Of a stretch of DNA of 64,000 nucleotides, positions 13,099-25,821 are shown piece after piece. Position numbers and translations under genes: made by a program. The stretch is from Pteria penguin (Eukaryota; Mollusca; Bivalvia; Pterioida; Pteriidae), in contig CM068590.1 in assembly GCA_035048485.1 (NCBI GenBank), positions 7,322,329 through 7,386,328 on the forward strand. The letters run 5' to 3'. The notes under the pieces are model-generated. The model worked only from the letters and a program-made list of their open reading frames with translations, ran no database searches and was not told the DNA's origin. Every line of letters begins with the position of its first letter. The stretch's first letter is position 1.

Positions 13099-13734
13099 GC
13101 CGCTGTTATACAGGACTTCAAACGTGTGTGAATTAATCGCGAGTTACAGTGCTTTACCTGTGGAATACGAGACATTGTCAAGTCTTTGTTTTGTATATTG
13201 GGCAAAGCGGCATTACTAAAGGCCATCGCGAGGAGAATTGTTTATTGCAGCAGAGTGGCGATTCAAGGTCAAACATCTGTACACGCGAAATACCTTGCGT
13301 AAGTTAACAAATAAACAACATAAAGCGGGGTGTAAGGACTGGAGATCTAGGTTACACGTGCAGATTGTACTAAGTGTGCCTGTCCTACATGTTTCTTGTT
13401 TCAAATATATGGTCAAGCCGCTGTTATACAGGACTTCAAGCGTGTGTGAATTAATCGCGAGTTACAGTGCTTACCTGTGGAATACGAGACATTGTCAAGT
13501 CTTTGTTTTGTATATTGCGGAAAGCGGCATTATTAACGGCCATCGCGAGGAGACTTGTTTATTCCAGCAGAGAAGCGATTCATGGTCAAACATCTGTACA
13601 CGCGAAATACCTTGCGTAAGTTAATAAATAAACAACATAAAGCGGGGAGTAAGGACTGGAGATCTAGGTTACACGTGCAGATTGTACTAAGTGTGACTGT
13701 CCTACATGTTTCTTGTTTCAAATATATGGTCAAG
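13099..13734 (+). repeat. 318-bp tandem duplication inside B1
   Basis: Two copies, 13099-13416 and from 13417, join where TATGGTCAA runs into GCCGCTGTTATACAGG. The same junction occurs in B4 near 23741. The copies differ by scattered substitutions, so the duplication predates the present array. Confidence 0.75.
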
Positions 13735-13960
13735 AGTAGTCGATATTGTGCGATGTAGGCTTCAGTACAATGTATATAATGTAAGTCGCTGTTACTTACA
13801 ATTTCTGCAAGTAGATTGCGCAATGTGGATACCATCACTAAAGATCAGATACCTGGATCGTGAAAAAGAATTGTGTATTGGAGTAGGAGATCTCAGCTTC
13901 GTTGCTTCGACTTTAACTTGTGAAACCTACTCGTTGCTTTAGCAACGAGCTCGTTTCTAG

Positions 13961-14013
13961 TTAGGTTTCACAAGTTTCACTTGTGAAACCTTTTATTATT
14001 CTACTGTCCTTTC

Positions 14014-14046
<33 letters not shown>

Positions 14047-16143
14047 TTCCGCCGTTTTATGTCGGCAGCCTTTTCTCGCTTACTATTCAAGATAGAGCTA
14101 TTCTGTTTGCAGCATTCAAATTTCCATATTTTTCTTCAGAGGCGTTTTGTTCATTTTTTTTAATTAGCGCTTTATAAGGGCGCAAGGGCGCCTAAAAGGT
14201 CAAATATTTGGGTATCTATAGCTTCCTTATTTATCGGCCGATTTTGATGAAATTTTCACTAAACGTTGTCTCGTGCTCACGCGCAATAATAAAGACATTT
14301 ACCTGTTTCATACCTGATAAGACTATTTAGCTAGCCTGAGACGAAAAATGCGTATTTTGCGACCGTGTTTATTTATCGTCCGATCTTGTTCAAATTTGGA
14401 GGGTAAGTTTAGAATGCAAAATAATGGTGGCATACAAAATTTGAGCGAAATCGAACTATTCTAATACCATTTTTAAGTGAAAATTTAAAAATTTTAAAAA
14501 ATTTGGTGATTAAAGTAATTTCGTTGTCACTCGCTTATTTTACATCGGATTGCCACCAAAATAAATCCTATGCGTGAGAAGGGTTCACTCTTTTAGATTT
14601 AATTTTCATACACTTCCTATGATTTTCCGTTTTCCCTAGGTTATCGGGGAAAGCTATCGAGAGCCACCCTCGGAAAGCGAGAAATACGCGCCGCAGTTTG
14701 CAAATTTTTCACTTTCAATTTCTAAAAAGCTGCTTTATTTTGAAATTTCATCTTTCGGCTATTAGTTTTCACAGACACATACTCCCGTTTAATGAAAAAA
14801 AAAATTCGAAATATACGGCTTTTTAAGAAAATTACGTAACAATAATTTTTTTTCAATTTTCGGGTATGTAGCTTTTATTTTTAATGGTAGATCTCTCAAA
14901 TTTTCACTGTTATGTTCTCTAGGTTCATATCTTTAGAACTTTTATCGGCCGATATTATCTATCTCTTTTAGTTTGGCCGCTATTTCAATTTAAAGTTTTT
15001 TAAAAATTACGTAATGTTCCAAACTGTCTTATTTTTAGTCTTACAGTTCCTAAAACATTACGAAACGATTTTCCGTAACGATTTTACTATGAAACATGTT
15101 TCTCAGTATTTGAAAGTGAGCAATTTAAAGATTTTTTAAAGAAAATATCTTACTTGCGTAACTTTCAAGTATTTTTTATTCGTCGTATGAACAAATTATA
15201 AAAACAAGAGTTTGAGAAAGCATTTTGATTTCGATTTCTTAAACAAAAATCTAATTTTGGGCACTCTACTGATGAACAACGCAATAAACATATCTTCAGA
15301 AGCGCGGTGAATTTGCCTTGCTTAATACTTTGCACAGCACCGCTGTTATATAGGACTTCTTCCATGGACAAGGCGCAGTAACTCGCGATTAATTCATTCG
15401 CGATTTAATGTGCTTTCTATAAAATAGAGTTTGAGAAAGTATTATGCATTCGAATTCTTAAACAAATAAAAAAACAAAAACAATATTTACATTCTACGAG
15501 CTACTGCTGAACAAGGCTATAAAGAAATCTTCTCCGAGCGTCGGCATTACACATTAGAGAAGCGCGGTGAATTTGCCTTGCTTAATACCTCGCACAGCGC
15601 CGCTGTTATACAGGACTTCAAACGTGTGTGAATTAATCGCGAGTTACAGTGCTTTACCTGTGGAATACGAGACATTGTCAAGTCTTTGTTTTGTGTATTG
15701 CGGAAAGCGGCATTACTAAAGGCCATCGCGAGGAGAATTGTTTATTCCAGCAGAGAGGCGATTCAAGGACAAACATCTGTACACGCGAAATACCTTGCGT
15801 AAGTTAATAAATAAACAACATAAAGCGGGGAGTAAGGACTGAAGATCTAGGTTAAACGTGCAGATTGTACTAAGTGTGATTGTCCTACATGTTTCTTGTT
15901 TCAAATATATGGTCAAGAGTAGTCGATATTGTGCGATGTATGCTTCAGTATAATGTGTATAATGTAAGTCGCCGTTACCTACAATTTCTGCAAGTAGATT
16001 GCGCAATGTGGATACCATCACTAAAGATCAGATATCTGGATCGTGAAAAAGATTTGTGTATTAGAGTAGGAGATCTCAGCTTCGCTGCTTCGAATTTAAC
16101 TTGTGAAACCTACTCGTTGCTTTAGCAACGAGCTCGTTTCTAG
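13961..16143 (+). mobile_element. Helentron-like unit B2
   Basis: Type B unit of 2.18 kb with a single 5' palindrome (13963-13991), a TTA run, the B body and the shared 3' module. It lacks the 318-bp internal duplication of B1 and B4, which accounts for its shorter length. It is closest to B3. Hairpin 16113-16132, CTAG 16140-16143. Confidence 0.72.
13963..13991. repeat. 5' terminal palindrome of B2
   Basis: It starts two bases (TT) after the CTAG of B1, giving the tightest junction in the array: 3' end, TT, 5' end. Confidence 0.8.
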
Positions 16144-18270
16144 TTATTATTATTCTTCTTCCGCCGTTTTATGTCGGCAGCCTTTTCTCGCTTACTATTC
16201 AAGATAGAGCTATTCTGTTTGCAGCATTCAAATTTCCATATTTTTCTTCAGAGGCGTTTCGTTCATTTTTTTGAATTAGCGCTTTATAAGGGCGCAAGGG
16301 CGCCTAAAAGGTCAAATATTTGGGTATCTATAGCTTCGTTATTTATCGGCTGATTTTGATGAAATTTTCACTAAACGTTGTCTCGTGCTCACGCGCAATA
16401 ATAAAGACATTTACCTGTTTCATACCTGATAAGACTATTTAGCTAGCCTGAGACGAAAAATGCGTATTTTGCGACCGTGTTTATTTATCGTCCGATCTTG
16501 TTCAAATTTAGAGGGTAAGTTTAGAATGCAAAATAATGGTGGCATACAAAATTTGAGCGAAATCGAACTATTCTAATACCATTTTTAAGTGAAAATTTAA
16601 AAATTTAAAAAAATTTGGTGATTAAAGTAATTTCGTTGTCACTCGCTTATTTTACATCGGATTGCCACCAAAATAAATCCTATGCGTGAGAAGGGTTCAC
16701 TCTTTTAGATTTAATTTTCATACACTTCCTATGATTTTCCGTTTTCCCTAGGTTATCGGGGAAAGCTATCGAGAGCCACCCTCGGAAAGCGAGAAATACG
16801 CGCCGCAGTTTGCAAATTTTTCACTTTCAATTTCTAAAAAAGCTGCTTTATTTTGAAATTTCATCTTTCGGCTTTCAGTTTTCACAGACACATACTCCCG
16901 TTTAATGAAAAAAAAATTCGAAATATACGGCTTTTTAAGAAAATTACGTAACAATAATTTTTTTTCAATTTTCGCGTATGTAGCTTTTATTTTTAATGGT
17001 AGATCTCTCAAATTTTCACTGTTATGTTCTCTAGGTTCATATCTTTAGAACTTTTATCGGCCGATATTATCTATCTCTTTTAGTTTGGCCGCTATTTCAA
17101 TTTAAAGTTTTTTAAAAATTACGTAATGTTCAAAACTGTCTTATTTTTAGTCTTACAGTTCCTAAAACATTACGAAACGATTTTCCGTAACGATTTTACT
17201 ATGAAACATGTTTCTCAGTATTTGAAAGTGAGCAATTTAAAGATTTTTTAAAGAAAATATCTTACTTGCGTAACTTTCAAGTATTTTTTATTCGTCGTAT
17301 GAACAAATTATAAAAACAAGAGTTTGAGAAAGCATTTTGATTTCGATTTCTTAAACAAAAATCTAATTTTGGGCACTCTACTGATGAACAACGCAATAAA
17401 CATATCTTCAGAAGCGCGGTGAATTTGCCTTGCTTAATACTTTGCACAGCACCGCTGTTATATAGGACTTCTTCCATGGACAAGGCGCAGTAACTCGCGA
17501 TTAATTCATTCGCGATTTAATGTGCTTTCTATAAAATAGAGTTTGAGAAAGTATTATGCATTCGAATTCTTAAACAAATAAAAAAACAAAAACAAAAAAC
17601 AAAAAAACAATATTTACATTCTACGAGCTACTGCTGAACAAGGCTATAAAGAAATCTTCTCCGAGCGTCGGCATTACACATTAGAGAAGCGCGGTGAATT
17701 TGCCTTGCTTAATACCTCGCACAGCGCCGCTGTTATACAGGACTTCAAACGTGTGTGAATTAATCGCGAGTTACACTGCTTTACCTGTGGAATACGAGAC
17801 ATTGTCAAGTCTTTGTTTTGTGTATTGCGGAAAGCGGCATTACTAAAGGCCATCGCGAGGAGAATTGTTTATTCCAGCAGAGAGGCGATTCAAGGACAAA
17901 CATCTGTACACGCGAAATACCTTGCGTAAGTTAATAAATAAACAACATAAAGCGGGGAGTAAGGACTGAAGATCTAGGTTACACCTGCAGATTGTACTAA
18001 GTGTGATTGTCCTACATGTTTCTTGTTTCAAATATATGGTCAAGAGTAGTCGATATTGTGCGATGTATGCTTCAGTATAATGTGTATAATGTAAGTCGCC
18101 GTTACCTACAATTTCTGCAAGTAGATTGCGCAATGTCGATACCATCACTAAAGATCAGATATCTGGATCGTGAAAAAGATTTGTGTATTAGAGTAGGAGA
18201 TCCCAGCTTCGCTGCTTCGACTTTAACTTGTGAAACCTACTCGTTGCTTTAGCAACGAGCTCGTTTCTAG
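16144..18270 (+). mobile_element. Helentron-like unit B3
   Basis: Type B unit of 2.13 kb, very similar to B2 along its whole length but without a 5' palindrome; it opens with TTATTATTATTC straight after the CTAG of B2. Local duplication of B2 or rolling-circle read-through would explain the pair. Hairpin 18240-18259, CTAG 18267-18270. Confidence 0.7.
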
Positions 18271-18275
18271 TTATT

Positions 18276-18304
18276 AGGTTTCACAAGTTTCACTTGTGAA
18301 ACCT
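18276..18304. repeat. 5' terminal palindrome of A4
   Basis: It starts five bases (TTATT) after the CTAG of B3. It shows that type A units carry the same 5' end as type B. Confidence 0.8.
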
Positions 18305-19203
18305 TTTATTATTCTACTGTCTTTTCTTATTATTATTATTATTATTCTTCATCCGTTTTTTTTTTTTGTGACGGCTCAGAAATCACTCATTATTAAAGAT
18401 ATTACTATTCTGTTTTCAGTGTTCGATTCGAAATTAAATTTTCAAGATTTGATTTTTTTAATTTTCTAAATTACCGCTTATAAGCGCGCAGCGCCACCTA
18501 CGACGCCAAAATTTTGAATCGCTATATCTTCCTTATTATTTGTCCGATTGGAATGAAATTTTCAGCATTCGATTCAGAAAAGGAGATGCAAGATTTTATG
18601 TCACTGCGTCAATTTCGTAGCTCTACCCCGAAAAAGTTGACCTTGACCCGATTGTTTTCATTTCAAAAAAAATATTTCAATCTTAGATTTTAGACAGTGG
18701 GATGAAAGATTTTAATGGTCTGATTTGGAATATGAAAAATTTTTGAAATCGGACCATAAATAAAGTCACAATGAGCGTGGGAAAATTCGCTATGACGTCA
18801 TCAAAGCTAATTAAATATTCATACGTTAATATCTCTCTTATTAAATGAGATATCGGCATGAAATTTTATATCTAAACATGTTTCCACATTCTTAATCTAC
18901 CTCTAGAATGAAAATGGCATGCTGCCAATATTTTTGAAATTATTGAAAATTTTCGAATCAAATCTTTGGCAAGGTCTAGCGACTTTATTTGCAGTCGGAT
19001 TTTGATCGGGTTTCTTCCATTCGATAGAGCGTTCAAATACCTACCAGTAAAGTGTTCTCAGATTTTCGCTAACTCTTACGGTTCTCGAGTTATTTGCGTT
19101 TGAACACGACAACCCCCTTTAAAGTGATGTTTGTGACGTCATCAACACTCATTAATTATTCATGAAATGTTTTCGCCTATAGCTCGCTTATTGAGGAAGA
19201 TAG

Positions 19204-20186
19204 AGGTGTGAAATTTGGTAGCATGATAGAGATTGAGAATATCTACCGACTGACAAGAGGAATTTGGCATGGAGCCAAATTCCTGAAAATGACGTCATAC
19301 TTTGTAAATGACGTCATATCTCCCTTATTTTTCATCGGATCGAGGCGGGGACGGTTGGAATCGATTCTGCGTGAAAAAGTAAAATGGTAAATACCGGCAA
19401 CAGAATTTCGATATCTCTTACCGTTTTCGAGATATTTGCGGTCAAAGTTCAGTGTTTGGCCTTTCCTGAAAATACAATTTAAAACTTCAGGTACCTGTGT
19501 CTCGCTTATTGATAAAGCTAGAGGTATGAAATTTGGTAGCATAAAAGAGAATGCAAATATCTACCGACTGACAAAAGGGAATTGGCAAGGTGCCAAATTC
19601 CTGAAAATGACGTCATACTTTTCTAAATGACGTCATAACTCCCTTATTTTTCATCGTATCGAATCGGGGATTGTTGCAATCGATTCTGCGTGAAAAAGTA
19701 GTTAAAGGAAGAAGGTCTGGTCTCAGATTTTCGATATCTCTTACCGTTTTCGAGATATTTGCGGTCAAAGTTCAGTGTTTGGCCTTTCCTGAAAATACAA
19801 TTTAAAACTTCAGGTACCTGTGTCTCACTTATTGATAAAGCTAGAGGTATGAAATTTGGTAGCATAAAAGAGAATGCAAATATCTACCGACTGACAAAAG
19901 GGAATTGGCATGGTACCAAATTCCTGAAAATGACGTCATACTTTGTAAATGACGTCATAACTCCATTAATTTTCATCTTATCGAATCGGGGATTGTTGCA
20001 ATCGATTCTGCGCGAAAATTTATATGCATAACATTGCCATCAAATTTTCGCTAACTCTTACCGTTTTCGAGTTATTTAGGTTTAAACACGACAACCCCCT
20101 TTAAAGTGATGCTTTCAACGTCACATAAAGTTCATTAATGTTTAATGAAATGGTTTCAGCTAAAGCTCGCTTATTAAAGAAGGTAG
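19204..20186 (+). repeat. Three ~320-bp sub-repeats in A4
   Basis: Starts at 19204, 19522 and 19845. One internal copy present in A1-A3 is missing, as expected from unequal exchange or slippage between sub-repeats. Confidence 0.85.
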
Positions 20187-21798
20187 AGATGTGAAAATTG
20201 GTAGCATGATAGGGAATGAGGGTATCTACCGACTCTTTACTTTGAAATTTCATCTTTCGGCTATTCATTCTCACAGACACATACTCCCGTTTAATGAAAA
20301 AATTTTTCGAAATATACGACGTTTTAAGAGAATTACGTAAGATTTAATATTTTTCGATTTTCGCGTATGTAGCTTTTAGTTTTAATGGTAGATCTCTCAA
20401 ATTTTCACTGTTATGTTCTCTAGGTTCATATCTTTAGAACTTTCATCGGCCGATATTATCTATCTCTTTTAGTTTGGCCTCTATTTCAATTTAAAGTTTT
20501 TTAAAAATTACGTAATGTTCAAAACTGTCTTATTTTTAGTCTTTTAGTTTCCAAAACATTACGAAACGATTTTCCGTAACGATTTTACTATGAAACATGT
20601 TTCCCGGTATTTGAAAGTGAGCAATTTAAAGATTTTTTTATAAAAATATCTTACTTGCGTAACTTTCAAGTATTTTTTATTCGTCGTATGAACAAATTAT
20701 AAAAACAAGAGTTTGAGAAAGCATTTTGATTTCGATTTCTTAAACAAAAATCAAATTTTGGGCACTCTACCGATGAACAACGCAATAAACATATCTTCAG
20801 AAGCGCGGTCAATTTGCCTTGCTTAATACCTTGCACGACACCGCTGTGATATAGGACTTCTTCCATGGACAAGGCGCAGTAACTCGCGATTAATTCAATC
20901 GCGATTTAAAGTGCTTTCTATAAAATAGAGTTTGAGAAAGTATTATGCATTCGAATTCTTAAACAAAAAAAAAACCAAAAAAAAAAAAACCCAACCCCCC
21001 CCCCCCCCCCCAAAAAAAAAAAACAAAAAAAAAAAAAAAAAAGAAAAAAAAAAGCAAATTTACATTCTACGAGCTACTGCTGAACAAGGCTATAAAGAAA
21101 TCTTCTCCGAGCGTCGGCATTACACATTAGAGAAGCGCGGTCAATTTGCCTTGCTTAATACCTCGCACTGCGCCGCTGTTATACAGGACTTCAAACGTGT
21201 GTGAATTAATCGCCAGTTACAGTGCTTTACCTGTGGAATACGAGACATTGTCAAGTCTTTCTTTTGTATATTGGGGAAAGCGGCATTACTAAAGGCCATC
21301 GCGAGGAGAATTGTTTATTCCAGCAGAGTGGCGATTCAAGGTCAAACATCTGTACACGCGAAATAACTTGCGTAAGTTCATCGCGAGGAGAATTGTTTAT
21401 TCCAGCAGAGAAGCGATTCAAGGTCAAACATCTGTACACGCGAAATACCTTACGTAAGTTAATAAATAAACAACATAAAGCGGGCAGCAAGGACTGAAGA
21501 TGTAGGTTACACGTGCAGATTGTACTAAGTGTGATTGTCCTACATGTTTCTTGTTTCAAATATATGGTCAGGAGTAGTCGATATTGTGCGATGTAGGCTT
21601 CAGTATAATGTGTATAATGTAAGTCGCCGTTACCTACAATTTCTGCAAGTAGATTGCGCAATGTGGATACCATCACTAAAGATCAGATATCTGGATCGTG
21701 AAAAAGAATTTTGTATTAGAGTAGGAGATCTCAGCTTCGCTGCTTCGACTTTAACTTGTGAAACCTACTCGTTGCTTTAGCAACGAGCTCGTTTCTAG

Positions 21799-24285
21799 TT
21801 ATTATTATTATTCCTCTTCCGCCGTTTTATGTCCACGGCTTTTTCTCGCTTGCTGTTAAAGATAGAGCTATTCTGTTTGCAGCATTCGAATTTCCATATT
21901 TTTCTTCAGAGGCGTTTTGTTCATTTTTTTGAATTAGCGCTTCGTAAGGGCGCAGCGGCGCCTAAAAGGTCAAATATTTGGGTATCTATAGCTTCCTTAT
22001 TTATGGGTCGATTTTGATGAAATTTTCACTAAACGTTGTCTCGTGCTCACGCGCAATAATAAAGACATTTACCTGTTTCATACCTGATAAGACTATTTAG
22101 CTAGCCTGAGACGAAAAATGCGTATTTTGCGACTGTGTTTATTTATTGTCCGATCTTGCTCAAATTTAGATGGTAGGTTAATAATACAAAATAATAGTGG
22201 CATGCAAAATTTGAGCGAAATCGGACTATTCTAATACCATTTTTAAGGGAAAATTAAAAAATTTTAAAAATTTTGGTGATTAAAGTAATTTCGTTGTCAC
22301 TCGCTTATTTTACATCGGATTGCCACCAAAATAAATCCTATGCGTGAGAAGGGTTCACTCTTTTAGATTTTATTTTCATACACTTCCTATGATTTTCCGT
22401 TTTCCCTAGGTTATCGGGGAAAGCTATCGAGAGCCACCCTCGGAAAGCGAGAAATACGCGCCGCAGTTAGCAAATTTTTCACTTTCAATTTCTAAAAAGC
22501 TGCTTTATTTTGAAATTTCATCTTTTGGTTATTAGTTTTCACAGACACATACTCCCGTTTAATGAAAAAAAAATTTCGAAATATACGGCTTTTCACGAAA
22601 ATTACGTAACAATAAATTTTTTTCAATTTTCGCGTATGTAGCTTTTATTTTTAATGGTAGATCTCTCAAATTTTCACTGTTATGTTCTCTAGGTTCATAT
22701 CTTAAGAACTTTCATCGGCCGATATTATCTATCTCTTTTAGTTTGGCTTCTATTTCAATTTAAAGTTTTTTAAAAATTACGTAATGTTCAAAACTGTCTT
22801 ATTTTTAGTTTTACAGTTTCCAAAACATTACGAAACGATTTTCCGTAACGATTTTACTATGAAACATGTTTCTCAGTATTTGAAAGTGAGCAATTTAAAG
22901 GTTTTTTAAAAAAAATATCTTACTTGCGTAACTTTCAAGTATTTTTTATTCGTCGTATGAACAAAGTATAAAAACAAGAGTTTGAGAAAGCATTTTGAAT
23001 TCGATTTCTTAAACAAATATCAAATTTTGGGCACTCTACTGATGAACAACGCAATAAACATATCTTCAGAAGCGCGGTCAATTTGCCTTGCTTAATACCT
23101 TGCACGGCACCGCTGTTATATAGGAATTCTTCCATGGACAAGGCGCAGTAACTCGCGATTAATTCAATCGCGATTTAATGTGCTTTCTATAAAATAGAGT
23201 TTGAGAAAGTATTATGAATTCGAATTCTTAAACAAAAAAAAAAAAACAAAAACAAAAACAAAAACAGACAAACAAAAAGAAAAAAAAAACAAAAAACAAA
23301 AAAACCAATGATTGCATTCTACGAGCTACTGCTGAACAAGGCTATAAAGAAATCTTCTCCGAGCGTCGGCATTACACATTAGAGAAGCGCGGTGAATTTG
23401 CCTTGCTTAATACCTCGCACAGCGCCGCTGTTATACAGGACTTCAAACGTGTGTGAATTAATCGCGAGTTACAGTGCTTTACCTGTGGAATACGAGACAT
23501 TGTCAAGTCTTTGTTTTGTATATTGGGGAAAGCGGCATTACTAAAGGCCATCGCGAGGAGAATTGTTTATTGCAGCAGAGTGGCGATTCAAGGTCAAACA
23601 TCTGTACACGCGAAATACCTTGCGTAAGTTAACAAATAAACAACATAAAGCGGGGTGTAAGGACTGGAGATCTAGGTTACACGTGCAGATTGTACTAAGT
23701 GTGACTGTCCTACATGTTTCTTGTTTCAAATATATGGTCAAGCCGCTGTTATACAGGACTTCAAACGTGTGTGAATTAATCGCGAGTTACAGTGCTTACC
23801 TGTGGAATACGAGACATTGTCAAGTCTTTGTTTTGTATATTGCGGAAAGCGGCATTATTAACGGCCATCGCGAGGAGAATTGTTTATTCCAGCAGAGTGG
23901 CGATTCAAGGTCAAACATCTGTACACGCGAAATACCTTGCGTAAGTTAATAAATAAACAACATAAAGCGGGGAGTAAGGACTGGAGATCTAGGTTACCCG
24001 TGCAGATTGTACTAAGTGTGACTGTCCTACATGTTTCTTGTTTCAAATATATGGTCAAAAGTAGTCGATATTGTGCGATGTAGGCTTCAGTACAATGTAT
24101 ATAATGTAAGTCGCTGTTACTTACAATTTCTGCAAGTAGATTGCGCAATGTGGATACCATCACTAAAGATCAGATATCTGGATCGTGAAAAAGAATTGTG
24201 TATTAGAGTAGGAGATCTCAGCTTCGTTGCTTCGACTTTAACTTGTGAAACCTACTCGTTGCTTTAGCAACGAGCTCGTTTCTAG
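21799..24285 (+). mobile_element. Helentron-like unit B4
   Basis: Type B unit of 2.49 kb opening with a short (TTA)n run and no palindrome. It carries the same ~317-bp internal tandem duplication as B1 (matching points 23549 and 23866), so B1 and B4 share an ancestor that B2 and B3 do not. Hairpin 24255-24274, CTAG 24282-24285. Confidence 0.7.
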
Positions 24286-25821
24286 TTATTATTATTATTA
24301 TTATTATTTTTATTCCAATCACTTTTTTGAGTGCAATTTTCTCAGAAACGGCTTCACTGTCAACATTTTTGTTCTCCTTTACTTACTAATAAAGCAAAAC
24401 TTGATAGATTTAAAAGAAAATTTTTCTAAAATTCAAGATCTAAGAAAAGTTACGTAACAGTTTCTAATTTTTAGAATCTCTAACGTATAACTTTTATTAT
24501 GCAAGCTAGATTCCTGAAATTTTCTCTTGACGTTGTACAGGTGTTGTTCTTGACTTCCGAATTAACGCCGATTAGGTAACTATTATAGCTAAGACGCTCT
24601 AAAGGTTTAAAATTTTCAACTTATTACGTAATTTCAAAAAACTTTTATTTTAAGCTTTAGGGCTGCAAAAGTATTACCAAACGATTTGGAGGGTCAACAT
24701 AAGGGTAAAAACAGTTATTTTAAAAATTTAAATTCATTTTTGAGTAGGTTTTAAATTCTCTCAAATAAAATGTACTATAGCTATAGACTCTCAGAGACAC
24801 CGTTACCCGTTTAAGTAAAAAAAAAAATCAAAAATAAAAGTTTTCAAAAACAGTACATAACAATGAGTTAAATTTTAAAATCTCCACCAAACAGCGTTAT
24901 TTTAAATGCTAGACTATTTAAATTTTATCTGTCATATTCTCTAGGTTCATATCTTTAAAAAATTCATCGGCCGATAATATCTATCTTTTTTAGTTTGGTA
25001 GCTATTTTAATTTAAAGTTTTTAAATAATTACGTAATTTGCAAAAACATTTTATTTTTAGTCTTATCGTTTCCAGAACATTACCACACGATTTTCCGTAC
25101 CGATTTTAGTATGAAACATGTCTTTCAGTATTTGAAAGTGAGTGATTTAGAAGATTTAAAAAAAAATATCTTATTTGCGTAACTTTCATGTTTTTTCTTA
25201 TTTGTCGTATGAACAAAGTATAAAAAGGAGAGTTTGAGAAAGTATTTTGAATTCGAATTCTTAAACAAAAATCACTTTTTTTGCACTCTACCGGCTACTG
25301 ATGAATAACGCAATAAACAAATCTTGTCCGAGCGTCTACAGAGTAGAGAAGCGCGGTGAATTTGCCTTGCTTAATACCGACTTCAAACGTGTATGATAGT
25401 CACGGGGAAAGCGCAGTAACTCGCGATTAATTCAATTTGTCTCCTTAATATAATAGTCATCTCTGCTATATATATATAGCAATCTTGAGCGTTGAAACGC
25501 GCAATACATACACTCTATCCAGCTATGTCGCAATACGTCACCACGCTTCTGAATAGGAATTCTGTAATATACAGACTTTCTATAGCTGGATTCATACCAC
25601 TTTAATTACATGAGTGTGTTTACATTGTGTCTCGGTGAGATATATACATGTATCTATGTATATACTTCTCATCATATCTATGATGCCGCAATAAATGCGT
25701 ATACTCATTGCAGTATCTCGTTTCTTTTTTCTTTTTTTATCCTTCTTTCTACGTACATATTTTTCATTTTTTTCTAAAGAGGAAGACCCGCCCTGTTGCC
25801 TCGGCAACAGGTAAGCTCTAG
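24286..25821 (+). mobile_element. Helentron-like unit C, divergent, with a different 3' hairpin
   Basis: It begins with a (TTA)n run after B4. Parts still align with the shared A/B 3' module, for example the stretch around 24940-25010 and the GCGCGGTGAATTTGCC segment near 25350. The last 300 bp are distinct. Its end is CCTGTTGC, CTCG, GCAACAGG at 25792-25811, spacer TAAGCT, then CTAG at 25818-25821 followed by TT. I see no copy of the 14-base subterminal repeat next to this hairpin. It borders satellite D directly, so it is either the original insertion into D or the right edge of a composite. Confidence 0.6.
25792..25811. repeat. Variant 3' hairpin of unit C
   Basis: CCTGTTGC / CTCG / GCAACAGG: an 8-bp stem with a 4-base loop, six bases before CTAG. 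Compared with the A/B hairpin, the inner GTTGC and GCAAC are kept while the outer three base pairs have changed on both sides, so pairing is preserved. Confidence 0.75.

Larger units (their letters stand above)
11323..13960 (+). mobile_element. Helentron-like unit B1, with doubled 5' end
   Basis: Type B unit. Its 5' end is doubled: the palindrome plus flanking sequence and (TTA)n occurs at 11325 and again at 11402, 77 bp apart. The B body (CTTCCGCCG onwards, about 11480-12170) is only distantly related to A. From about 12174 it joins the 3' module shared with A. A 318-bp segment is tandemly duplicated (13099-13416 and from 13417). The position of the A/C tract is taken by an A-rich CAAAA run (12905-12980). 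Hairpin 13930-13949, CTAG 13957-13960. Confidence 0.72.
18271..21798 (+). mobile_element. Helentron-like unit A4 (three sub-repeats)
   Basis: The only type A unit in the window with a visible 5' palindrome (18276-18304). It has three ~320-bp sub-repeats (19204-20186) instead of four, so it is about 0.3 kb shorter in the body. The rest matches A1-A3 closely. Hairpin 21768-21787, CTAG 21795-21798. Confidence 0.72.
1..25821 (+). mobile_element. Head-to-tail array of nine nonautonomous Helentron-like units
   Basis: Nine units follow each other in one orientation with only a TT or a short (TTA)n run between them. Eight share the 3' end AACTTGTGAAACCT, hairpin, CTCGTTT, CTAG, with TT following; the ninth has a variant end. 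A hairpin about 10 bases before a CTAG/CTRR terminus is the known 3' mark of Helitrons. A subterminal inverted repeat and a TT target point to the Helentron/HINE branch. No Rep/helicase coding segment is visible, so the units must be mobilised in trans if they move at all. Unit order is A1 A2 A3 B1 B2 B3 A4 B4 C. Short open frames inside the units recur with the repeat on both strands and are not credible genes. The family assignment is inferred from termini only. Confidence 0.72.
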
